Below are positions 1-11,001 of a DNA stretch of 64,000 nucleotides, one piece after another. Origin of the DNA: Leuctra nigra (lineage: Eukaryota; Arthropoda; Insecta; Plecoptera; Leuctridae); the NCBI GenBank assembly GCA_934045905.1, contig OW203766.1:16982309-17046308 (forward strand), written 5' to 3'. The notes below the pieces were generated by a model. The model did not search any database. It worked only from the letters and a program-made list of their open reading frames with translations, and was not told the origin of the DNA. The translations under genes and the position numbers were made by a program. Position 1 is the first letter of the stretch; the number at the start of each line of letters is the position of its first letter.

Positions 1-257
1 AAGACAAACGCGCCAAACGAGCGCGACATAAAGGAGAAGACTTTTGCTATTACTACACTTAGCAAATTAGCGCAATTTTTCACACCTCTGTGTATGGAAG
101 AATGTATAAGACTATCTTGGAATGCTTTCATGCCAGATGGTCCGCCATTTCAGGTCTTTGTAAGATCCTTTGGTGAAAATGTATGAGGTAAAGAACGTTG
201 ACATTTATAAGTTCTAACGTCTGGGAATTTTCTCCTCCCACGAAGTTTGTAACGTGT

Positions 258-432
258 TCTTTTTGTCGCATTATTCTGCAATAGGCTAATGGCGACGGAC
301 CAATGCTTGGAAGATAACGAAAAAGGGGTAAATATGGACGTTTGGCATATTAGCAGGAAACATTAACCATTGACAAAGAATCGAACCCGAGCGTAATCCA
401 CTCTGAGCCAACTTGTTCCATGTAACTCTGTC
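258..432 (-). mobile_element. Decayed tRNA-derived SINE (family 2)
   Basis: Shares GGCTAATGGCGACGGA and AGAATCGAACCCGAGCG...CTGAGCCAACTTGTTCC with the 60-kb copy, with a large internal deletion. Orientation as the other two. Confidence 0.62.
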
Positions 433-1489
433 TGATATTAAATAATTTTGTAACGCTTCTTATATAAAATAAAAATAAATACGACATTTTTGTATGTATT
501 GTGAGCTCCAAATCAATATTATAATATTAGGTGGCAATTTAAGATTCATTTTAAAATGATATCACATTCAATAAAATCTGTTATTGAAAGGCATACAATG
601 ATTGCGTTGCTACCGATACGATAATTGTGCAATCAAGTTGTCAAGAAATTCAATTATTAAAAGTTCGTTTTCAGTCCCAACTTCTCCTTATAAAACTCTT
701 ATCATATAAAATGTAATTTCAAAATATCCAGTGTTTCATCGCTCAGTATTATAATTTATGTGCATGCTTTATTTTGTGGAAAATATCAATCTTCGAAAAA
801 TTCTCATTTCTTTATTAATCTGCAATCAAAAACAAAACACATTTTGATCAAAGTTCGTTGTTCTTTGATAAAAGTTCATTCTTTGATCTAAAATATTCGT
901 ACGTAAGTTCAAATTGTAATTGCATGTACCGCAGAACTTTTCTTGGAATTAACGTCAAGTGGCAACAGAGAGATAAACGCGATTTTCTATTGACATTAAC
1001 ATGAAAGAGATACGAAATCCTGTGTTTACACAATAAATTACATTTTGGTTTAATGTGATTTGTACAAGTTCGAGTATAAGGCTGCGTAAACATTGTTGCT
1101 CTGAAAAAAATACGTAAAATGGACAAGTTGCGTTTTGAAATGTAGCTCCTCCATTAGTCTGTCAGTCTGTAAAAAGCCGATAAACATTCTCTGTCGAGTA
1201 GCAAGTAGCCTTGTGCTGTGATTGACCGCGTGTTTGCCGACTGTCAGATTGTGTCTGATATTGAAGCGTTGTTGAAGCAGTGAAAGTGTTGCTTAATTAA
1301 CTCGAGTTAAGTCAACAACAGCACGGCCCGGGTCAAACAACACGGCACGGACTAAGAGGATCAACATGGTGGTTGTTTCATTATTAACATGGTCATTAAC
1401 TAGTTCAGGTGGAACATCTTGTGGTGGGCTTTGGACAGGACCTGGCACCTCCACCGATAGAACACTGACCATTTAGAGTATTAGTTTCT
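433..1489. other. No recognised gene
   Basis: AT-rich DNA. A short open frame from ATG 1366 (36 codons) follows a mildly GC-rich stretch (GGCCCGGGTCAAACAACACG), but nothing identifies it as an exon. Confidence 0.6.
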
Positions 1490-1925
1490 AACAGGAAAAC
1501 ATTGTGTGGAAAACATTCTGATACTTCTGCTCTACAGACGTTGGAAAAGGCAGTAAAAATAATCTAATCCAATGTATCAAAGAGTAGTGAAAATTACTTT
1601 GAAAAAAATTCACAAATATCTCAAAACAAGTATAAAATGTCAGTAAAATGTCAATAATTCTTGGAGTTCTTGATTGATTTGACTGAAGATTGTCAAAAAC
1701 TCTTAAAATTTTGGTTTCAATTGCCATGAAAATTTGAAGTTGATCGGACAAACGGTTTCTTTTCAATTTTCAACCAATCACAGTTTCCAAAACTATACCT
1801 TTGACGGCTCATATGACATTAGTATCTGTGCAAAATTTCAGTTCGATTGGATCGACTGGCCCTGGACATGGCCTACAAAAACCATGCAGAAGTGCTATAA
1901 GAGTACCGCTTATCAAACAGGTAGC
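1490..1925 (-). repeat. Decayed Helitron-like interior, minus strand
   Basis: Read in reverse, GGTACTCTTATAGCACTTCT, then GTCGATCCAATCGAACTGAA and ATTTTGCACAGATACTAATG match the left part of the 42.3- and 43.9-kb copies (CGGTACTCTTACGGCACTTT, CAATCGATCTGAAATTTTGC). Terminal hairpin and CTAG end are not intact. Confidence 0.55.
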
Positions 1926-2633
1926 CAATTCCAAGTGTTTGAGACATACTTCATCGTTTAATTACATCCCCTTCATTCCGTCCCTTGATAACTTGGCAGT
2001 GAAATCTTGGAGCAAAGCAAACATTTTGATTATTCCCAGAGGTCGATTTACTCATTCAACACTTGAAACTATATCCTTCCTCCAATCCGAGCCGAACAAC
2101 GAATCTGCATCAAATCAACATGTGATATTTACTTAAATTAAATGTAATCTATGTACGATACCTAAAACAATATCGTTCTACTGTCAATTAGGTATAATTG
2201 GTCAGACTGTAAGTAAAGCATATTATTATTCACCCTGAATTAATTATTTCTTCGTGAATAATTCATCAAAATAGAGATCAAGGACCGTTCATGTGGAACG
2301 ATTATGCGTTTCCATTTAAATCAAATACAAGATGCTGCGAGCATTTTATTGTGTTTCTGGACTTGTGATTGGCGACAAGAAAAAGAATGCAAAACGTAAT
2401 GTTGATTGTTTACATCATATTCAACTTTTTATTTACTTGGTTACACGCAAAAGAGTTGTTCCTGTTATTTGTTCTCAGTGTTATTTGCTATATGATTGAA
2501 CGACAATTTGTTATATTCAACTGCTGTTTAGTGAGATGATTTTGAGAATCATTGATGTTATCGTTGAAATTTTGTGAAATCTTGTGTGGTGGATCACACT
2601 ATCCACTATAAAGAAATTAAAAACCTCTTGTTA
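1926..2633. other. No recognised gene
   Basis: ORFs at 1734-2136 overlap the Helitron-like fragment and have no family signature. The rest is AT-rich. Confidence 0.6.
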
Positions 2634-3031
2634 AACCGTTTTAAATATTATCTCGGTGGCTCTGCTTTCTAAGAAAAATCATATGCAGTATTATTTCCAG
2701 ACACCATAGTCCCTGTTTTTCCTATTGTTGAAACAGGGACTAAGGTGTTTGGAAATCAAACTGCATATGATTTTCTTAGAAAGCAGTGCCACCGAAATTA
2801 TATTTAAAATGGTCTGGTGCTCACAGCTATCCGAACGAAGATAAAACGCTTTCTAAGAAAAATCATATGCAGTATTATTTCCAGACACCATAGTCCCTGT
2901 TTTTCCTATTGTTGAAACAGGGACTAAGGTGTTTGGAAATCAAACTGCATATGATTTACTTAGAAAGCAGTGCCACCGAAATTATATTTAAAATGGTCTG
3001 GTGCTCACAGCTATCCGAACGAAGATAAAAC
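2634..3031. repeat. Hairpin MITE in two tandem copies (184-bp period)
   Basis: Each 184-bp unit (2664-2847, 2848-3031) contains a near-perfect palindrome: GCTTTCTAAGAAAAATCATA ... AACAGGGACTAAGGTGT ... TATGATTTTCTTAGAAAGC. The first palindrome extends outward into TTTAAATATTATCTCGGTGG, paired with the sequence around 2785-2815. The second unit is nearly identical to the first, which implies a recent duplication. Confidence 0.85.
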
Positions 3032-3399
3032 GTACGCGAGTACTCGTATATGCGAGCGAACCATACTCGATTGAGTCAATGGCAATGATTCAATTTCAAT
3101 TGGTTTCTTTCTGAATAGTAAGGTAAAAGACAGGAGTCTTCTATTCTCTGGCAAATATTGTATTATCTGTAATATATTTCATTTCATACCCGTCTCATGG
3201 AAAATAAACTATGCACAGCGACAAGGAAATAGAGAATCAATTGCTCGTTGTAATTGACTACCTACTGACTGAAGAAATGGATCTTCAAGAAGTTATTGGC
3301 GGGGATATGTAACATATTTCGTCGAAATTAAAATCCAGCAAAATTATGAATTTGTTAGAAGGTTAAGTATCAAAAAGTACCCAACGCTTTACAAAGTTC

Positions 3400-3625
3400 A
3401 ATTCATGTACACTCAACAAATGATAAAACGGTATTCGAAGGAAACGGATTGTCTGAAAAATATTTTATGTCATCTTCCGATGAAGTCTATGCTAAGTCGT
3501 CATCTAACTCTAGTAAGTGAGCTTTGATATCATTGATAATAACAAGGATTGATTTCAAGGAACCTGACTAGAAGCCAATCCGTTTCGTTCACATACCGTT
3601 TTATGATTTGTTTGGTGTCTACTAC
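3400..3625. mobile_element. Palindromic MITE, copy 1
   Basis: Ends ACTCAACAAATGATAAAACG / CATACCGTTTTATGATTTGT are inverted, as are the internal GAAACGGATTG / CAATCCGTTTC blocks. The same element recurs at 19463-19675 with about 80% similarity by eye (shared core GATAATAACAAGGAT and CCTGACTAGAAGCCAATC). Confidence 0.7.
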
Positions 3626-4399
3626 AATTTGTCATTTGAGATTATTGTCTATCTTCAGATGTCACAATCCGAAAATGTGCAGTTTATAGAGCAATCCTTC
3701 CCCTTAATGTAAGAGATTAATCTGTTTATAGAAACGAGTACAAAAATTTGCTCTAGGGAAAAAAAGTTTTTATCACTGTGAACTAACTTTTCGTTAAAAA
3801 CTAACCATTTATCACGATTATTATTATGTTGAATTAACTCTTCGGTAAAACGCAGTGCAATTAATGAACACATGCGCCTGTCAGCCTCTAAATCAGCCCC
3901 AGATAATTAACCTGGCATTGTTGACGTTCAGCTGAGCGTGTATTCGATCACACTGGCTGTTGTACTCGATGCATCCCGCTTGACCGACCACTGGACAATA
4001 GTCTGCATAATGCACGGCTGCGTCTGTTACTTGCCTGTCGCTGACATTTGAATGTGCAACATGTTGCTGACACTCTTTTCACGCCGGAGGTTAAACAATT
4101 GATTATGAATAATATGAAGTGACACAGATTTTTTTAAAACTTGGAAGTTAGGAAACTTTCTGTTCAATGAAGTAAAATTGAGTAGGTAAATGAAATTAGA
4201 AAGTTTTATGAAAAATTGTGTATTTTAGAGAAAACTTCATAAGATTTTTTTGTCGATTTCTTGCTGTATGCTCCGATTGGTTGTCTAATGTAGTCTAGAC
4301 GTTATGCTAATATTATCTTTCATTCTGCGAATAAATGAACTTTGGTTCAATTATTACAACGGTAAGGTTCGCGTTGTCGTAGTTTTTCATCGTATCTTT

Positions 4400-4597
4400 T
4401 TAAGAGGCGAACGGAAATCGCACGGTTCGTCAGAGCGTTTTTTTGAAATTTTGTCTTCCCACTAAATAATTTTTAAAAATCATATAGTAACGACCCATAA
4501 CAGCCCAATAGACCACATAATGCCGCACACTGGAGTTCATTATGACCTCTGGTGCGACCTCAAAGTGTTAAATACAAGCATCCGTTTGCCTCTTAAG
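4400..4597. mobile_element. MITE of the CTTAAGAGGC family, single copy
   Basis: Inverted ends TTAAGAGGCGAACGGA and TCCGTTTGCCTCTTAA bound a 200-bp element containing CGCACGGTTCGTCAGAGCG and GACCTCAAAGTGTTAAATAC. The same family forms the palindrome at 11002-11406 and a decayed copy at 28934-29275. Confidence 0.78.
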
Positions 4598-6122
4598 AAT
4601 GTTAAATAAAATTGAGCCCAAACATCTTGAATGCTTCAACGTAAATGAAGTGCTTTTTACTGGGAATACTTCACCACTTCATTACCTACTACAAACTCCG
4701 TGACCTGCTATTTTCCTTTACGTTCAATTTGTCACTTTGTTTTTATACCTGCACTGGACTTGCCAATTAAAGTCACTTATGTTTCATTTCCACCGTGAGT
4801 CTGATTGGAACGAATTGGATTTTATCACTTTGTCTGTCTGGAAGTAATTTCTGCTGTTCTTCTTGTTTTCTCATTAGTCTAGTGCATTTGTAAATCAAAC
4901 TTATATAAATAAATACGATCCCATTTCCATTTCTGTAGACATTTAATACTAATTTCAAAATATCTGTTTACCGTTTGGTTAACAAATCATCCCCGTTTCA
5001 AAAGTTGTGTAATTGAGCGAGCGAAGCGAGCGACTCCATTTGGCTCTTTTAGCACGGACCTCTGTTTTTTTTTTTGTTTTTTTTTTTTTTTTTGTTTTTG
5101 TATGCTAAAGGAAGCAATGGAAGTCGCACCGTTTCACCGATCGACCTGAAATTTTGCACACATGTAAAGACAACCTTCTCTGTTTGCAGACCCAATTTTT
5201 TTTTGAAATCCATCCATTGGTTCATTGTTAAAATAAGTATCTCCTGATAGCCTAAAAAATGAAAATGGTCTTCGAGAAATGTGATCAAACTCATATTTAG
5301 CATGGTCAGTAAGACCAACAATGTCACTTATTTTACAAATTTTCAGCCGAATCTGTCAAGAAAGTATGCACTTATTGACATTTTTAATAGCTGTCAGAAA
5401 TGAAACATTGAAAATGAATGTCTTTCCAATGCAACTGAATCTGATTTGCTTTAGGTACAAGAGTGTTTTGATGGTATGTACAGTTTTTTAGTGAAAAGCA
5501 GATATTTTTATGTTTATTGAGTTGATCAAATTTGAATAATTCAATTTGGATCATAGTTTCCAACAAATCATTTCGAGTTTTTAAGGACCTTGATTGTCTT
5601 TTCGTCAATTCGTAGTTCTAATGGCCGTGCCTCCCGTGTTTCTACTTGGCTGATTTTGCATCCAGGAGGGATTAGAAACATAAGCTCACATTTCAATAAT
5701 ATCATTGAGTGGCGTTTGTTCTCTTCTAGCGTTCACACGTCATTCCAAATCTCTCCTGCATTTTGCTTCTTTTCGTTGATAATTTTGGCAATTTGGTGTA
5801 CTTTGTGAAGGTATTAGTAAAATTGAATCGCTTTTAAAGCATAGATATTAGGTATTTACAGTTTTTGTCCAGGGGATTGATTATTTCAAATTATTTTCTT
5901 CTTGGTAACGTTGGATTTATTCCGTTTCTGAGCTTCTGTCTAGCCAGACATTTCCTTGAAGGTTGCTATTTTTTTTTGAAAGTTTTGATTCATTCAGTTC
6001 AAAACATTACTTTGTCTTATTTTAATTGTGGAACGTTGGATTCATTCCGTTTCTAAACTAGGTAGTTACTATTTTACCTGATCCGTTTTTTTGTGTGGAA
6101 CTTTGATTCCTTTCGCTTATTA

Positions 6123-7313
6123 TACCCCGTTCTCACTACAGTCTCAACCGCGGTTGACTTCAACTGCAGTTCAAATAAAAATGGCGTTGATCTGTGTTGA
6201 TCTACCAAATCTGACACATGCGTTCACACACAGAATCAAGCTCAACTGCAATTGAACCCTGTAATCTACGCAACCCGCCTGACAACCAGCTGTTTTTGAA
6301 CAATAAACAACATGGCGCTCACCGAAAGTGAAAGTATTTATTTATTTGCTTTGAAGCAAATTATCAACGCCAATATAATCAACAAATTACTAAGTAAACA
6401 CAGGAGTAAACTTACAATACCTACGGTAATGTCGGCAATGACGAAAATGTCAGGTAGGACTAGGTTAGCTGTCAAATGTCCAAAGATTTTATAGTGGTGC
6501 GCGCATATTTCCTGTGAACTGCTTTGGCTAACTGCAGTTCAGATCTCAACTAGGGTTGCCAACTGTCCGGAATTTCTCCGGACACTCCGGAATTTGACAA
6601 TATTGTCCGGATGTCGGAATTACCTCATTCCGGAGAGCATAATGTCCGGAATTGTTCCATTGTTTCATGAAACTAACGCTATAATTCAATAATCAATGAT
6701 ACATCATAACTTTTGCAAATTAAGTTTTGCAGGTAGGGTTGGTAGAAAACACTTAGTTCACTTTCGCCCATTAATTTACCATTTTTACTACATATTTATC
6801 AATTTTAACTTCAAGGAAATAATATTATGAGAACAATCTAATTATTATCTAGAGTTAAATTCAAGTCTGTTTGCTATAGTTGTAAAGAAATTTTCAAAGT
6901 CCCCAAATATCAAATAGCTGAATATTGTAGTCCAGAACGCATGAAAATGACCCAAATACACTTTCGAAATTCAAAATTTTCCCGGGCCTGTGCGGCCCGG
7001 ACCCGCATGGTGCTGGGGGGTACTCCCTCCAGAACCCCCCCCCCCCCATTGATTTCCTGCGAGATCGTCTTGTCGTTCATACGAATTTCCCCATAATATC
7101 GTATTGTGAGGATATTTTATTCCCATAGAATTTTAGAACTACATTGTCCGGAATTCAATTCTTACAAAGTTGGCAACCCTAATCTCAACTGAGTTGTAGA
7201 AACACGATCGAGTTTTCGATCGCGGTTGAACTCGATTGTGTTGCGTTCACACTGATGTTCAACTGCGATTGAGATTCTCAACTGCGGTTGAAACTTGTAG
7301 TGGGAACGGGGTA
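6123..7313. mobile_element. PIF/Harbinger-type MITE with TTA target duplication, host to a nested element
   Basis: Termini TACCCCGTTCTCACTACA and TGTAGTGGGAACGGGGTA are inverted, followed inward by further inverted TCAACCGCGGTTGA-like blocks. TTA flanks both ends (6120-6122, 7314-7316), the usual PIF/Harbinger duplication. Removing the nested element at 6551-7181 leaves about 550 bp. A 60-codon ORF at 6312-6494 (MALTESESIYLFALKQIINA...) might be a residue of an ancestral element protein, but I do not recognise it. Confidence 0.82.
6551..7181. mobile_element. Nested hAT-type non-autonomous element (631 bp)
   Basis: Ends TAGGGTTGCCAACTGTCCGG and ...AGTTGGCAACCCTA are inverted repeats, and the subterminal TGTCCGGAATT is repeated near both ends. 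The 8-bp direct repeat ATCTCAAC flanks it (6543-6550, 7182-7189), as expected for hAT. It lies wholly inside the Harbinger-type MITE and is therefore younger than it. Confidence 0.85.
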
Positions 7314-7335
7314 TTAGTTGAAAGGTGATTACTTT

Positions 7336-9014
7336 AGGTCCGTGAAGTTAGCACCGCCCATTAACGCACTAATTATCTCATGTGTGGGATGAATTAGTGC
7401 ACAATTAGTGCGTTCGATCGGCACTAATTTTATAATTAGTGCGTCATCCGTTTCCGAGAAAAACGCACTTTACTATGGGCGGTGCCAACTTCACGCAGCA
7501 CCGCCCATTGACGCACTAATTTTCAAACCCACACAGGCAATTAGTGCACAATTAGTGCGTTCGATCCCCCCTATTCCCATAATTAGTGCGCACTTACTTT
7601 TCGAGTTATTCGTGAATAACCGTGGGCGGTGCAGCACCGCCCATTGAAAATTTCAAGGTTTTCAGCACGCCATATTTTAGTGCACAATTAGTGCGTTCGA
7701 TTCCCCCCATTCCCATAATTAGTGCGCACTTACTTTTCGAGTTATTCGTGAAAAACCGTGGGCGGTGCAGCACCGCCCGTTGAAAATTTCAATGTTTTCA
7801 GTACGCCATGTTTTAGTGCACAATTAGTGCGTTCGATCCCCCCTATTCCCATAATTAGTGCGCACTTACTTTTTGAGTAATTCGTAAATAACCGTGGGCG
7901 GTGCAGCACCGCCCATTGAAAATTTTAAGGTTTTCAGCATGCCATGTTTTAGTGCACAATTAGTGCGTTCGATCCCCCCCATTCCCATAATTAGTGCGCA
8001 CTTACTTTTCGTGTTATTCGTGAAAAACCGTGTGCGGTGCAGCACTCGAAAAGTAAGCACTCGAATTCGAAAAGTAAGTGCGCACTAATTATGGGAATAG
8101 GGGGGATCGAACGCACTAATTGTGCACTAAAACATGGCGTGCTGAAAACCTTGAAATTTTCAATGGGCGGTGCTGCACCGCCCACGGTTATTCCCGAATA
8201 ACTCGAAGAGTAAGTGCGCACTAATTATGGGAATAGTGGGGATCGAACGCACTAATTGTGCACTAAAACATGGCATGCTGAAAAACTTGACATTTTCAAT
8301 GGGCGGTGCTGCACCGCCCACGGTTATTCGCGAATAACTCGAAAAGTTAGTGCGCACTAATTATGGGAATGGGGGGGATCGAACGCACTAATTGTGCACT
8401 AAAACATGGCGTACTGAAAACATTGAAATTTTCAATGGGCGGTGCTGCACCGCCCACGGGATTTCACGAATAACTCGAAAAGTAAGTGCGCACTAATTAT
8501 GGGAATGGGGGGAATCGAACGCACTAATTGTGCACTAAAACATAGCGTGCTGAAAATCTTTATTTTTCAATGGGCGGTGCTGCACCGCCCACGGTTATTC
8601 ACGAATAACTCGAAAAGTAAGTGCGCACTAATTATGGGAATGGGGGGAATCGAACGCACTAATTGTGCACTAAAATATGGCGTGCTGAAAACCTTGAAAT
8701 TTTCAATGGGCGGTGCTGCACCGCCCACGGTTATTCACGAATAACTCGAAAAGTAAGTGCGCACTAATTATGGGAATGGGGGGGATCGAACGCACTAATT
8801 GTGCACTAATTGCCTGTGTGGGTTTGAAAATTAGTGCGTCAATGGGCGGTGCTGCGTGAAGTTGGCACCGCCCATAGTAAAGTGCGTTTTTCTCGGAAAC
8901 GGATGACGCACTAATTATAAAATTAGTGCCGATCGAACGCACTAATTGTGCACTAATTCATCCCACACATGAGATAATTAGTGCGTTAATGGGCGGTGCT
9001 AACTTCACGGACCT
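7336..9014. mobile_element. 1.68-kb foldback element built of ~135-bp inverted arrays, 9-bp target duplication (MULE-like)
   Basis: The ends AGGTCCGTGAAGTTAGCACC and its inverse at 8995-9014 are flanked by the direct repeat GATTACTTT (7327-7335, 9015-9023). Each outer arm (~160 bp) is followed by tandem units of 135-136 bp: four on the left (boundaries near 7497, 7632, 7767, 7903, 8039) and six inverted on the right (8039, 8174, 8310, 8446, 8581, 8717, 8852). Every unit boundary is TGGGCGGTGC next to GCACCGCCCA, so each unit also has its own short inverted ends. All ORFs in it are translations of the repeat. A 9-bp duplication and long inverted arms suggest a MULE-type foldback element, but no transposase is present. 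Confidence 0.85.
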
Positions 9015-9206
9015 GATTACTTTATTTTCATATTTGCGAAGTTTTGTTCAAGATTCATTTCGTAACATTACGACATTGAATACATTACGTCTTTGAGCAC
9101 ACATTTCGTGCATTTCAAACATTGATCACACAAATATTATTGTACTTTAATTAGGTAGGTACTCTACTTCTTACTTTTTCATTACCTATCTTATCCCTAT
9201 TTAAAC

Positions 9207-9438
9207 ATGCCGAAAAATGGAAAGACTTCTGCTAGAATGAAAGCCATAAAGACGAAAAAGCGTCTGCGTGAAATTGAAGATCAAGAAACTGACGAAGCTA
9301 AATCTAAAAGGTTGAAACAAAATGTCGTTAATAATAAAGCATCAAGGAGCAAAGAGACCCCCCGACCAGACTGCTGCAAGGAGATACTCAAACAATCAAC
9401 GCAATACCCGCTCTCGTGCAGCGGGTATTGCCGATTGA
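9207..9438 (+). pseudogene. Frameshifted N-terminus of a Helitron-type protein
   Basis: From ATG 9207 the frame encodes a very basic stretch (MPKNGKTSARMKAIKTKKRL..., AKSKRLKQN). At the six-C run 9358-9363 the frame is off by one: the downstream reading in the neighbouring frame gives DQTAARRYSNNQRNTRSRAA up to a TGA at 9436. The pattern KETP(D)QTAARR...R..SRAA is the ETPEQ-type repeat found ahead of the Rep/helicase in animal Helitron proteins. Rep and helicase domains are missing: the sequence passes straight into the 3' non-coding part of the element. Not expected to be functional. Confidence 0.65.
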
Positions 9439-9988
9439 CCGACCAACTAAAAACTTCGCATGGTAATTGGTAGCAACATTTAAGGTATTTTTGCCAATTT
9501 TCAGTCTAATTTGTAGTTATTTTCAAAAGTGTTTGTAATTTTAGGGACATTTTGTGTGTTGGCTGTCAAATTCACGGCGACATCGAATCTTTAGTTCAAG
9601 GCAAGGTAGTTAGAGCAGAAAGTTTCAAACGAAATGAAACTAATAATGACCGTTTAACAGATTGATCTGATATTGTGTCCACAGTAATATCATATCATAT
9701 GAGTGGTCCCAGGTATATTGTTTGATAGATATCCTGTGATTTTTGAAACTTAACAAGGAACCGTTCAATCAAAGGTTTAATCGATCAACTTAAAACTTAG
9801 CAAGGTTATTGGGACCAATATTTTTGGAAATTTTGGAGATATTTATACAAGTCTGTGACGAAATTCAAGAATTATTGGCTTTTAATGACATTTTCGATAA
9901 ACATAATTTCGGTTCGAGGTGTTGCGTGTATCCGTGCTCGCTCATCAACGCGTTACTCAGAGCGTTTTCCTAGTAATATAATAGATCT

Positions 9989-10129
9989 ATCAGAGGTAAC
10001 CTGCGAAATAAAAACGTACCGAAGGATCTGGGTTCGATTCCCAGTCGGGGTGCGCGTTTTTATTTCACAGGTTACCTCTGAAACACCATCCCTATGTGAG
10101 AGATTCACTAAATTTCCATCATTATCAAG
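9989..10129. mobile_element. Short tRNA-related insertion with 10-bp flanking repeat
   Basis: The direct repeat TAATAGATCT occurs at 9979-9988 and 10130-10139. The 141 bp between them contain an inverted pair (CAGAGGTAACCTGCGAAATA / TATTTCACAGGTTACCTCTG) around a tRNA T-arm-like block CTGGGTTCGATTCCCAG (10029-10045). It looks like a small tRNA-derived retroelement or a folded-back copy of one, inserted just beyond the Helitron-like 3' end at 9973. Confidence 0.6.
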
Positions 10130-10631
10130 TAATAGATCTGGTGTGTAAATTATTTACAATTGTCTACCCAATGTTATCTACGTATCTACTACTTGCGACA
10201 GTTCTATCAAATATCCACGATCCTTAAATTGGTGGATGAAACTACAAACAGCGACAAACATGACACCTGTCAGAATACGTAACTTTCAGCTAGAAGTAAA
10301 TTCAAGAGTGTGTTATTAAACAGGTGTTTGAATCTACATTCACACTAATAGACTCGAGTTTCCCTCAACTGTTCTCGGAATTCAACTGTCTTCTGCTGCA
10401 TTCGTGTGTAAAATTAATGGACACAAAATTGCATAACTTTTCTTCTATTCTACACACCTCCAGAACCAATTACGCTCAAAAGCCATACAAATAAATACCA
10501 ATATGGGTCAATTTACAATGGAACTCTCAATCATGTAGAATGGATAACAAAAAAATGTCTTCACAAGGAATATTTATTCCTAATTGAATCTTTCGAGTCA
10601 TATGAAGAGTGCAAGAAGACGTACCTGATAA

Positions 10632-10797
10632 CATTTCTGTCTACGTCACTTTTAGTGTTGTTGTCAAACTCAGTATCTTCAAACTGAATTATAGCCAATA
10701 TTACAATTCTCCGTTCCAAAATCTCGCATTGAAATATTGCTCATTCAGGTGGGAAAACCTGACACAACACCAAAAGTGACGTAAAGACAGAAACGTT
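10632..10797. repeat. Imperfect inverted repeat
   Basis: TTCTGTCTACGTCACTTTTA with GTGTTGTTGTC at 10637-10668 pairs inversely with GACACAACACCAAAAGTGAC and GTAAAGACAGAA near 10759-10793. Probably the inner part of an old MITE; its ends are not resolved. Confidence 0.5.
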
Positions 10798-11001
10798 GCA
10801 GCAACAAGAGCCATCAGTATTATACGTGCTTTTACGTTTATATACACGACGTTGTCGTCAGATATCTCTTGTCGTTCTTGCACATTTGGAGAGTGACTCG
10901 TAAGATTCAAAATTGGATTTAAAATTCCATTAATATGTTTTTTCATAAGTTAAGCTCTAATTCTAAATTTAAAAAGGGAAACATAAGGAGACATAGGGGA
11001 A

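Larger units (their letters stand above)
5013..9973 (+). mobile_element. Composite Helitron-like element with nested insertions
   Basis: The left end TTGAGCGAGCGAAGCGAGCG, preceded by A, matches the left ends of the other copies here. The right end has the shared hairpin (AACGC...GCGTT) followed by TTTCCTAG and then T, the A^T insertion pattern of Helitrons. Between the ends lie a Harbinger-type MITE (6123-7313), a foldback MULE-like element (7336-9014) and, at 9207-9438, a decayed Helitron protein start. That these two ends belong to one element is inferred from orientation and spacing. Confidence 0.6.

Noticed and set aside
7408..8942. Several ORFs of 64-100 codons in the palindrome
   Set aside because: They are repeated translations of the same repeat unit on both strands.
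7336..9014. Regular ~135-bp repeats resembling a CRISPR-like or regulatory array
   Set aside because: Units are near-identical along their full length with no variable spacers, arranged in opposing arms and bounded by a target-site duplication: this is a mobile foldback element.
9855..10148. 97-codon ORF
   Set aside because: It crosses the non-coding 3' hairpin of a Helitron-like element and a tRNA-related insert.
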